The notes under the pieces were generated by a model, which saw only the letters and a program-made list of their open reading frames with translations, was not told where the DNA came from and did not search any database. Of a stretch of DNA of 64,000 bases, positions 52,305 to 59,714 are shown piece after piece. A program made the translations under genes and the position numbers. Position 1 is the stretch's first letter. Every line of letters begins with the position of its first letter. Source of the stretch: Pontibacter sp. FD36 (GTDB taxonomy: Bacteria > Bacteroidota > Bacteroidia > Cytophagales > Hymenobacteraceae); assembly GCF_015686655.1 (NCBI RefSeq), contig NZ_JADPMP010000007.1, positions 248,001 through 312,000 on the forward strand. Reading direction: 5' to 3'.

Positions 52305-53846
52305 ATGAAAAGAGAATCCGGAGCTAGTTTTCCCGTGTGGGTAGAGAACATATCGATGCCTGTTACCAACCCCTTAGTCGACAACATAAAATGTGATGTA
52401 TGTGTTGTCGGCGCAGGTATAGCAGGTCTTACAACGGCCTACCTGCTGGCCAAAGAAGGTCGTGACGTGGTATTGCTCGAGGCCAAGGAGATAGGCGGTG
52501 GAGAAACCAGCCGCACGACGGCTCACCTTTCCAATGCCCTGGATGAGCGATTCGACGAACTTATCCGTCTTTTTGGAGAAGATGGTGCCCGCCTGGCCGC
52601 CCAAAGCCACGGGAAAGCGATTGATAAGATTGAAGAAATCATCAAAGATGAAAATATAGACTGTGATTTTGCAAGGGTAGACGGCTACCTCTTTGCCACA
52701 GACAACCAGCAGCAGGAAGACCTGATGCGGGAACTAGAGGCGGTCCAGAAAATAGGCTGGCTGGATGTTGTACTGCGAAAGCACAGTCCGCTGAACACCC
52801 TCACCGAATTCCCTTGTCTGCAATACCCGAATCAGGCGCACTTTCATGTGCTGAAATATCTGTCTGCCCTGGCAAATGCCTTTATCAATGCGGGCGGCCG
52901 CATCTTTACCAAAACCAAGGTGGAACGATTCGATACTGGTCCGGTTGTATCCGTAGTATCTCATGACGGGCATGCTGTTGCAGCAAACCACCTCGTCGTG
53001 GCTACTAACACACCGATCAATGACATGGTGACGATGCACACAAAACAGGCGCCCTACCGAACTTACGCCATTGGTCTGGCAGTGCGCCAGGGGGAGGTGC
53101 CTGATGCATTGTACTGGGACATGGAAAATCCGTATCACTATGTCCGTCTACTTAGAGGCAAGGCGGGCGGAGAGGATGGAGAGGGCCTGGATCTGCTGAT
53201 CGTGGGCGGCGAAGATCATAAAACCGGGCAGGCCGATCACCTGAGTCAGCGATTTGACTCACTGGAGCGCTGGACCCGTAAGCATTTCCCGATGGCTAAA
53301 GACGTAATGTACCGCTGGTCTGGTCAGGTGTTTGAGCCAGTGGATGGCCTTGCTTTCATTGGCCGCAATCCGGGAGACAGTGATAATGTGTACATCGCCA
53401 CCGGTGACTCGGGCCATGGCATGACACACGGTACGATAGCCGGTATGCTGATTACAGACCTGATACAGGGTAGGCCGAACCCATGGGAGAAGCTGTACGA
53501 CCCGAGCCGCAAGAGCACCAAGTCTGTAGGGGAGTTTTTGAAAGAAAATATAAACGTGGCCGCGCAGTTCAAAGACTATGTGACGCCAGGAGAAGTAGAG
53601 GACCCTATGGAAGTACTGCCAGGAACCGGCAGAATTATGCGCAAAGGTATGGCTAAAGTGGCGGTCTACTGCGATCAGGATGGGGTGCGGCACCAATGCT
53701 CGGCAGTATGCACCCATTTGGGTTGCGTCGTGCACTGGAACGAAGTTGAAAGCTCCTGGGACTGCCCATGCCACGGCTCACGTTTCGATCCTTTTGGGAG
53801 AGTTATTACCGGACCAGCCAGCAAGGACCTGGGCCCGGCATCCTAA
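52305..53846 (+). CDS. FAD-dependent oxidoreductase with C-terminal Rieske domain
   Basis: 513 residues from ATG 52305 (a TTG at 52287 is less likely). DAO-type FAD domain: dinucleotide motif VVGAGIAGLTTAYLL near residue 32, then GDSGHGMTHGTIAG near 370. The last 80 residues form a Rieske 2Fe-2S domain with CTHLGC and CPCHGSRF ligands (two Cys, two His). The fusion suits an oxidoreductase that passes electrons from flavin to the cluster; substrate unknown (amine or related oxidation is typical). Single gene with a strong terminator. Confidence 0.92.
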   Translation: MKRESGASFPVWVENISMPVTNPLVDNIKCDVCVVGAGIAGLTTAYLLAKEGRDVVLLEAKEIGGGETSRTTAHLSNALDERFDELIRLFGEDGARLAAQSHGKAIDKIEEIIKDENIDCDFARVDGYLFATDNQQQEDLMRELEAVQKIGWLDVVLRKHSPLNTLTEFPCLQYPNQAHFHVLKYLSALANAFINAGGRIFTKTKVERFDTGPVVSVVSHDGHAVAANHLVVATNTPINDMVTMHTKQAPYRTYAIGLAVRQGEVPDALYWDMENPYHYVRLLRGKAGGEDGEGLDLLIVGGEDHKTGQADHLSQRFDSLERWTRKHFPMAKDVMYRWSGQVFEPVDGLAFIGRNPGDSDNVYIATGDSGHGMTHGTIAGMLITDLIQGRPNPWEKLYDPSRKSTKSVGEFLKENINVAAQFKDYVTPGEVEDPMEVLPGTGRIMRKGMAKVAVYCDQDGVRHQCSAVCTHLGCVVHWNEVESSWDCPCHGSRFDPFGRVITGPASKDLGPAS

Positions 53847-53866
53847 GGAACTGTAACCGGAAACAG

Positions 53867-53905
53867 AAAGCCCTGCTTTACGCTTGCGTAAAGCAGGGCT
53901 TTTTT
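53867..53905. terminator. Terminator after the Rieske oxidoreductase gene
   Basis: A 17-bp perfect stem (53867-53883 with 53886-53902) with a 2-base tip and TTTTTT at 53900-53905. It can also serve the convergent DUF922 gene. Confidence 0.95.
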
Positions 53906-53915
53906 GAATCATGTT

Positions 53916-54503
53916 TTATTTCCAGGCGTCTAACTCCTGCAGGCGATGCGAGATCCGCTCCGACCAATCCTGCTGTACCTGTGCATCCAGACCATGGCGT
54001 GACAGCTTGTCGAACTGATCCTGCTCTGCTTTCCAGGCCTTGAATGCGTTGCCAACGGTTGTGTTTAGGTTTGTCTTCAGGTTACCGCAGGAGATCCCCA
54101 GTTCCTTCAGTTCTTTGCGCAGCATGCGGGCATGTACTTCCGTCAGATCAAAATGCAGTTGCTCATGGGCCAGCAGCTTCTCAGACTGCTTGTTCTTGGA
54201 CCAGGACTCTCCGGGAAGGAACACGCACTTTACCTCGTAATAAAACTTATTGTCTTTACAACGGGCGTCCACGGCGAGGTTGGCAGCCGTCAGGGCATGG
54301 TGTGGGTTGTTCGACTCAGGCGTCCCCCTGAAATCTTCCCAGTTCAGCTTCCGGGTTGCAGACCAGGCCAGCTGTTCATTGTTAGAAACGCTGAGGCTAG
54401 CTGGGTTCGGAACATAAATAACAGAGGCCGGCGAACCGGCTGGGGTTGGATAGGGCATAAGCAGACCTACCAACAGGCTAAGGAGTAGAGTGATAATAAA
54501 CAT
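53916..54503 (-). CDS. DUF922 secreted zinc protease-like protein
   Basis: 195 residues. Signal peptide (MFIITLLLSLLVGLLMPYP), then the segment LNWEDFRGTPE typical of DUF922 and the HExxH-like motif LLAHEQLHFDLTEVHARM that should bind zinc. DUF922 proteins are predicted secreted metallopeptidases. Monocistronic. Confidence 0.85.
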   Translation of the reverse strand: MFIITLLLSLLVGLLMPYPTPAGSPASVIYVPNPASLSVSNNEQLAWSATRKLNWEDFRGTPESNNPHHALTAANLAVDARCKDNKFYYEVKCVFLPGESWSKNKQSEKLLAHEQLHFDLTEVHARMLRKELKELGISCGNLKTNLNTTVGNAFKAWKAEQDQFDKLSRHGLDAQVQQDWSERISHRLQELDAWK

Positions 54504-54575
54504 CGGCTAAAAGTTTAAAAAGTCTCTATCGGGGCAACACTGGCCCCTTTAAATAGGTGCCACTATTGCATTATT

Positions 54576-55916
54576 TTATTTACTAAGCCTACTGCTTAGC
54601 ATTTTAAAGCGCCAGAATAGTAATATAGCAGCAACTGATAAGCCAACTAACAGACCAGTCCAGACACCGTTCACACCGAAATCAAGTTTAAAGCAAAGCA
54701 CATAACCAACCGGCAGACCAATTACCCAATAAGCAATCAGAGAGATCAGGCTAGGTATCCGCACATCTTCCAAACCACGCAGAGCACCAAGTCCCACTAC
54801 CTGCACACCGTCCGAGATCTGAAAAAGTGCAGCAATAATCAGCAGGGTAGCGGCTATCTCGATCACTACCGGATCGTCTATGTACAGGGAAGGTATGAAA
54901 TTTTTGCCAGCAATCATAAGAAGACCGCTGCCCATCATGAACAGGGTGCCCATGACAAAGCTACTGATACCGGCCACCTGCATGGACCTGTAGTTTCGGA
55001 GTCCTTTCTGGTTGCCTACCCGTATGGTCGCCGCCGCTGCGATGCCGCTTGCCATCATATAAGTAACGGAAGCCACATTGATGGCAATCTGATGTGCGGC
55101 CAGTTCACGTGCACCCAGCCAGCCGATCATAATAGCCGAAAAGCTGAAAGCACCCATTTCAAACACCATTTGGCCTGAGATGGGGAGTCCTAGGCGGAAA
55201 ATGTGGTACATGTGCACAAGAGACAGGTGCCGGAAGGTAAGGAAGCGATGGAATGCGGCAAATCGTTTGGCATAGAGCACATAGCCTCCCATCATCATGG
55301 CCATGATGATGCGTGAGATCAGGGTTGCCCAGCCTGCGCCAACCAGTCCCATTGGTTCAAAACCCAGCTTACCAAATATCAGAATGTAGTTGAGCACCAC
55401 GTTGAGCGCATTGGCAAGGATGGAGATGTACATGGCCTGCTTGGTGAGCGAGAGCCCTTCCGCAAACTGGCGGAAAGCCTGAAACACCATCAGCGGTACC
55501 ATGGACAGGAACAGGATATTAATGTAAGGTATAGCCTGCCGGACTACTTCATCTGGCTGCTGGAGCAAAGTGATGTATGGAGAAAGAAAGTAACCGGCTA
55601 TAAAAAGAACGACCCCCAGCAACAGGTTGGAAAATAGGCCATTGAGCAGAAGCAGGGAAATGCGGGTATAATTTCGCCGACCGTCCGCCGCGGCAATCAG
55701 TGGTGTGATACTGTAGGAAACTCCCAAGCCGAAGACCAGCGTGATCGTAAAAATACTGTTGCCCAGTGAGGCAGCCGCCAATGGAATCGTACCGATCTGC
55801 CCCACCATTAGGCTATCGAACACACTCACCATAATGTGCCCCAGCTGACTTAGCACGACAGGATATGCCAGCAGGAAATTTTTACGGAAATGCTCTTTGT
55901 ATTCTTCGGATCTCAT
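54576..55916 (-). CDS. MATE family efflux transporter
   Basis: 446 residues, twelve predicted membrane spans in the two-lobed MATE arrangement (MVGQIGTIPLAAASLGNS at the N lobe, ELAAHQIAINVASVTYM in the C lobe). MATE carriers export drugs, flavonoids or metabolites against H+ or Na+. On the minus strand a TAATTTTG -7-like element lies at 55946-55939. It is next to the ergothioneine genes but transcribed separately. Confidence 0.93.
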   Translation of the reverse strand: MRSEEYKEHFRKNFLLAYPVVLSQLGHIMVSVFDSLMVGQIGTIPLAAASLGNSIFTITLVFGLGVSYSITPLIAAADGRRNYTRISLLLLNGLFSNLLLGVVLFIAGYFLSPYITLLQQPDEVVRQAIPYINILFLSMVPLMVFQAFRQFAEGLSLTKQAMYISILANALNVVLNYILIFGKLGFEPMGLVGAGWATLISRIIMAMMMGGYVLYAKRFAAFHRFLTFRHLSLVHMYHIFRLGLPISGQMVFEMGAFSFSAIMIGWLGARELAAHQIAINVASVTYMMASGIAAAATIRVGNQKGLRNYRSMQVAGISSFVMGTLFMMGSGLLMIAGKNFIPSLYIDDPVVIEIAATLLIIAALFQISDGVQVVGLGALRGLEDVRIPSLISLIAYWVIGLPVGYVLCFKLDFGVNGVWTGLLVGLSVAAILLFWRFKMLSSRLSK

Positions 55917-56002
55917 AGGGGCTTCTGGAAAAGGACTGCAAAATTAGCTTTTTTTCCATTGCCCTGCACCCTAGGATTAAATAGTGCTTTATGTTGATAT
56001 GG

Positions 56003-56104
56003 TCAGCTGGCTTTTTTGAGGTTGCGCAGTTTCGTCAGAATTGCCTTTGCCGGTATTGGAAGCAGCACAAGCGCAGCTGTCAGGATGATCTTTTTTGTAT
56101 TCAT
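56003..56104 (-). CDS. Candidate 33-residue membrane peptide downstream of egtD
   Basis: ATG 56104 to TGA 56003-56005, 33 residues. Positions 5-17 are hydrophobic (IILTAALVLLPIP) and the rest is basic (KLRNLKKAS), as in small single-span peptides. It starts 30 bp after the egtD stop on the same strand. Codon choice looks like that of neighbouring genes. No homologue was recognised, and a chance frame cannot be ruled out. Confidence 0.35.
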   Translation of the reverse strand: MNTKKIILTAALVLLPIPAKAILTKLRNLKKAS

Positions 56105-56134
56105 GGGAGTGGTGAATTGGGTATCGCAAAGAGA

Positions 56135-57142
56135 TTAAACAGCTCTAAAAAGCATATCTGCAAAGCCGCCTTCTTCATCCAGGTAGGAGGTAACGAATTC
56201 GAATCCGGCCAGGCGGCCCATTTCAGTGGCTTGCGGCAGTGTATACTTATGTGAGCTTTCCGTATGGATCGCCTCCCAGGCAGTAAAGGTATAACGTTCC
56301 TGGGTAGCTTCCAGGTATACCTCCTGGTCACGTTGGCTTACCAGAAAACTTTTCATTACCCCCAGCTGTGGATCATACAGCGCATAGTGTTTGAAGCCAT
56401 TCAGGTCAAAATTACCTCCTAATTCTCTGTTGATGCGCTCCAGCAGGTTCATATTAAAGGCAGCAGTTATACCGCTGGCATCGTTGTAGGCTGCCAGAAT
56501 AATCCCTGGATCTTTGCGTAGATCCACGCCGAGCATAAAAAGATCCCCTGGCTGCAGGTGCTGCCTGATCTGGCAGATAAAGTCCTGCCCGTCTTCACGC
56601 TCAAAGTTGCCGATGTTGGAGCCCAGGAAGAGGACGACCTTTCGTTCGTTCAAGTGTTGCTCGAGCCACTTCAGGCCTGTTATATACTCTGCCACTACTG
56701 CGCGCACGTGCATATCCGGATGCTCCTGCTGCAAGTCCTTGCCCAGTTCTTGCATCGCTGACCCCGATATATCCATGGGAACATAATCGAAGGGCTTATC
56801 CTGCTTTACCAGTTCCTGCAACAGCAGCTTAGTTTTCATGGCATCTCCCGCACCCAGGTCTACCAGGTGAAAGAAGCCATCAGCGGCAAAAGCACTGACC
56901 ATGGCCGACCGGTGCCGCTGCATCAGGCTGTACTCGGCCCGTGTCAGGTAGTACTCGGGCAGGGCCATGATCTGCTGGAATAGCCTGCTTCCGCTGGCAT
57001 CATAAAAGTAGCGGGAAGATAACTGCTTGGGGCTCTGGCTTAAGCCTTCGGCTACATCTTTGGCAAACGCAGCTCTGTCCTGGCTGCCGTCTGTCTTTCT
57101 GGAGAGGTCAATCAGCGTATTAGGGGTTGTTTGTAGAAGCAT
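56135..57142 (-). CDS. egtD: L-histidine N-alpha-methyltransferase
   Basis: 335 residues. SAM-binding VDLGAGDAMKTKLLLQEL and downstream segments DISGSAMQELG and FLGSNIGNFERED, characteristic of EgtD. It trimethylates histidine to hercynine, the first step of ergothioneine synthesis. The start is 4 bp after the egtB stop, so the two genes form an operon (egtB-egtD). The conserved C-terminal YTLPQATEMGRLAGFE segment is intact. Confidence 0.94.
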   Translation of the reverse strand: MLLQTTPNTLIDLSRKTDGSQDRAAFAKDVAEGLSQSPKQLSSRYFYDASGSRLFQQIMALPEYYLTRAEYSLMQRHRSAMVSAFAADGFFHLVDLGAGDAMKTKLLLQELVKQDKPFDYVPMDISGSAMQELGKDLQQEHPDMHVRAVVAEYITGLKWLEQHLNERKVVLFLGSNIGNFEREDGQDFICQIRQHLQPGDLFMLGVDLRKDPGIILAAYNDASGITAAFNMNLLERINRELGGNFDLNGFKHYALYDPQLGVMKSFLVSQRDQEVYLEATQERYTFTAWEAIHTESSHKYTLPQATEMGRLAGFEFVTSYLDEEGGFADMLFRAV

Positions 57143-57146
57143 AGTT

Positions 57147-58412
57147 TTATTGTGCTAGTCTTATTCCGGTGAACTGCCAGCGTTTGTCAGGGTGAAAGAA
57201 ATTACGGTAAGTGGTTCTGATATGGCGCTCAGGCGTCGCGCAGGAACCACCCCGCAACACCATCTGGTTGACCATAAACTTCCCATTGTACTCACCCACT
57301 GCGCCGGGCGCCGTCGAGAATCCAGGGTAGGGGTGATAGGCACTGTAGGTCCATTCCCAGGCATCCCCATAAAGTTGCTGCATACCTGTGCTTGATGCAG
57401 CAGCCTTGGGTTCAAACATCCCCGATTCCTGGAAATTGCCTGTAACCGGTGGGTATACCTGCGAAGCCGCCTCCCATTCAAATTCGGTCAGAAGTCGTAT
57501 GCCGGCCCAGGTGGCATAGGCCTGTGCTTCATAGAAACTGATGTGGCTGACAGGTTTGTGCAAATCTAGCTTCTCCAGCCCATGCATGGTAAACTGATAC
57601 CAGTCCCCGTCCTGCTCCAACCAGTATAAGGGAGCTTTGAGCTTATTACTCCGTACCATGGCCAGTCCCTCGTCCAGCCAGAAACGGAAATTGCTATACC
57701 CGCCATCCTGCATAAACTCCAGGTATTCGGCATTGGTCACCAGTCGATTCATGATCTGAAAGTCCGTAAGCAGCACCTCATGCACACCCAGTTCGTTGTC
57801 GAAACTGAAGCCCTCTCCCTGAAAACCGATGCGATAGATGCCGCCGGGCACTTCCAGAAAAGTTGCCTCTCCCGGATTGGTTGCCTGAGGAACTGATCCT
57901 GCTGCGTGGTAAGCCGGTAAAAGCGGGTTGGTGCTAAGAATGTACTTGATATCGGTGATGAGGAGTTCCTGGTGCTGTTGTTCGTGTTGCAGGCCCAGTT
58001 CCAGTACAGGCAGCAACTCTTCCAGCTTTTCGTCGCTCAGTGTTTTCAGTAGCTCACCCATGTGTTCATTCACATGGCGCCGGTAAGCATACACATCCCG
58101 AAGGGGAGGTCGGGTAAGTGTGCTTCGCTCTGCCCGCTGCACCCGGTTGCCTACCGTATTATAGTAGGAGTTGAATAAAAAGGCATAATCTGGATGAAAC
58201 ACCTTGTAGTTTTTAAGGTATGGCCCTAACACAAACTGCTCAAAAAACCAGGTAGAATGGGCCATGTGCCATTTTGGGGGACTCACATCCACCATCGGTT
58301 GCACCACGGTATCTTCTGGTTCGAGGGGAGCGCAAATTTGTTCAGTCTGAGTCCGGATCTGGTTAAACCGCTCGAGCGTGGTCTGGTTGATAGAAGCAGT
58401 CAGTATGTTCAT
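57147..58412 (-). CDS. egtB: Ergothioneine biosynthesis protein EgtB (sulfoxide synthase)
   Basis: 421 residues from ATG 58412 (another ATG two codons earlier). N-terminal DinB-like helices with iron ligands HMAHSTWFFE and LQHEQQHQELL (His and HxxHxE), and a C-terminal FGE-type domain (GGIYRIGFQG, LLTEFEWEAAS, MVLRGGSCATPERHIRTTYRNFF). EgtB attaches sulfur from cysteine or gamma-glutamylcysteine to hercynine using oxygen. No EgtA, EgtC or EgtE gene is present in the window, so a simplified cysteine-using route is possible (inference). First gene of the operon with egtD. Confidence 0.93.
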   Translation of the reverse strand: MNILTASINQTTLERFNQIRTQTEQICAPLEPEDTVVQPMVDVSPPKWHMAHSTWFFEQFVLGPYLKNYKVFHPDYAFLFNSYYNTVGNRVQRAERSTLTRPPLRDVYAYRRHVNEHMGELLKTLSDEKLEELLPVLELGLQHEQQHQELLITDIKYILSTNPLLPAYHAAGSVPQATNPGEATFLEVPGGIYRIGFQGEGFSFDNELGVHEVLLTDFQIMNRLVTNAEYLEFMQDGGYSNFRFWLDEGLAMVRSNKLKAPLYWLEQDGDWYQFTMHGLEKLDLHKPVSHISFYEAQAYATWAGIRLLTEFEWEAASQVYPPVTGNFQESGMFEPKAAASSTGMQQLYGDAWEWTYSAYHPYPGFSTAPGAVGEYNGKFMVNQMVLRGGSCATPERHIRTTYRNFFHPDKRWQFTGIRLAQ

Positions 58413-58558
58413 AGGCATCTGGGGTAAGCGGGAGATACAGAAGCAGGATAATGCAACGGAGAGAATGCATTAAAGTGCTTCTAACTGTCGTATTAACTCA
58501 TTTTCTACGTACTTTGTTTTCGATAAGCCGATATTGGCAAGACTAATCTGATGCTATT

Positions 58559-59632
58559 ATGCCTTTATTCCTGACAGTTACGCCTCATCAACTTCAGTTT
58601 AAATTTGATGCCCGCACCTCACGTGGCGCTATGCGCATGCATCAGGTATACTACCTGCTCCTGTACGATTCAGACAGTCCCGGTATAACAGGAGTGGGTG
58701 AGTGTGCGCCACTCCCAGGTTTGAGCATCGATGCACGTCCTGACCTGGAGTCAAAACTCAACCAGTTGGCAGAGCAAGTCGGTGAACAGCAACTGAAAGC
58801 AGATGAATGGCAGGGATTTTTAATGTCTGATGACCTCCTTGAATGGCCAGCTATACGGTTTGCATTGGAAACAGCCTGGTTGGACCTGCAACAGGTGGGA
58901 CGGAAAACACTTTTTGAAAACAGCTTCAGCCAGGGCACCACTGGTATACCGATCAATGGTTTGGTCTGGATGGGGGAGAAGGATTTTATGCAGCAGCAGA
59001 TCAGTAAAAAGCTAAACGAAGGCTATACCTGCCTGAAGCTGAAAATAGGAAGTCTGGATTTTGCCACTGAGCTTGATATACTGCATCAGATACGTGAGGT
59101 GGCCGGGCCCGAAGACCTGACAATCAGAGTAGACGCAAACGGTGCTTTTGCGCCGGATGAAGCTTTTCGGAAACTGGAGCGCCTGGCCAGGTATAGCCTG
59201 CATTCTATCGAACAACCTATCCGGCAGGGACAACCTGAACAGATGCAGCAACTCTGTGCCTATACGCCTATACCTATCGCCCTCGACGAAGAACTGATCG
59301 GGGTGCAGGATGCCACTAAACAGGCTGAATTATTAGACTTCGTAAAACCGCAATACATCATCCTGAAGCCAACCTTAGTAGGAGGACTGCAAGCGAGTGC
59401 TGACTGGATCGATATGGCAGCACAGCACGGCATTGGCTGGTGGATGACTTCAGCACTGGAGTCGAACATCGGGCTCAACGCGATCAGCCAGTTCACAGCT
59501 AATTATGCCATCGATATGCCGCAGGGTTTGGGCACTGGTCAGCTATACCACAATAACATAGCTTCTCCTCTTCAGATAGACAAAGGCTGGCTCTGGTATG
59601 GCGATAGCGCCTGGGGCGAACTGCCGCGATAG
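58559..59632 (+). CDS. menC: o-Succinylbenzoate synthase
   Basis: 357 residues, enolase superfamily. KxK pair in TCLKLKIG near 161-163, metal ligands D in VDANGAF, E in IEQP and D/E in ALDEELIG, catalytic Lys in LKPTLVGGL, and SALESNIGLNAI near the end. The order and the last segment fit MenC, which dehydrates SHCHC to o-succinylbenzoate in menaquinone synthesis; a dipeptide epimerase of the same family is the alternative. Divergent from egtB by 140 bp. No other men gene is in the window. Confidence 0.88.
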   Translation: MPLFLTVTPHQLQFKFDARTSRGAMRMHQVYYLLLYDSDSPGITGVGECAPLPGLSIDARPDLESKLNQLAEQVGEQQLKADEWQGFLMSDDLLEWPAIRFALETAWLDLQQVGRKTLFENSFSQGTTGIPINGLVWMGEKDFMQQQISKKLNEGYTCLKLKIGSLDFATELDILHQIREVAGPEDLTIRVDANGAFAPDEAFRKLERLARYSLHSIEQPIRQGQPEQMQQLCAYTPIPIALDEELIGVQDATKQAELLDFVKPQYIILKPTLVGGLQASADWIDMAAQHGIGWWMTSALESNIGLNAISQFTANYAIDMPQGLGTGQLYHNNIASPLQIDKGWLWYGDSAWGELPR

Positions 59633-59660
59633 GCTCTCTATACATTAGTAACAGATACAA

Positions 59661-59697
59661 ACAGAAGCGGCCTGCAAATCTTGCAGGCCGCTTCTGT
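59661..59697. terminator. Bidirectional terminator between menC and the receptor gene
   Basis: A 17-bp perfect stem (59661-59677 with 59681-59697) with a 3-base tip, flanked by A and T residues on both sides. Confidence 0.9.
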
Positions 59698-59714
59698 TTA
59701 GGCTGGTATGTCTA

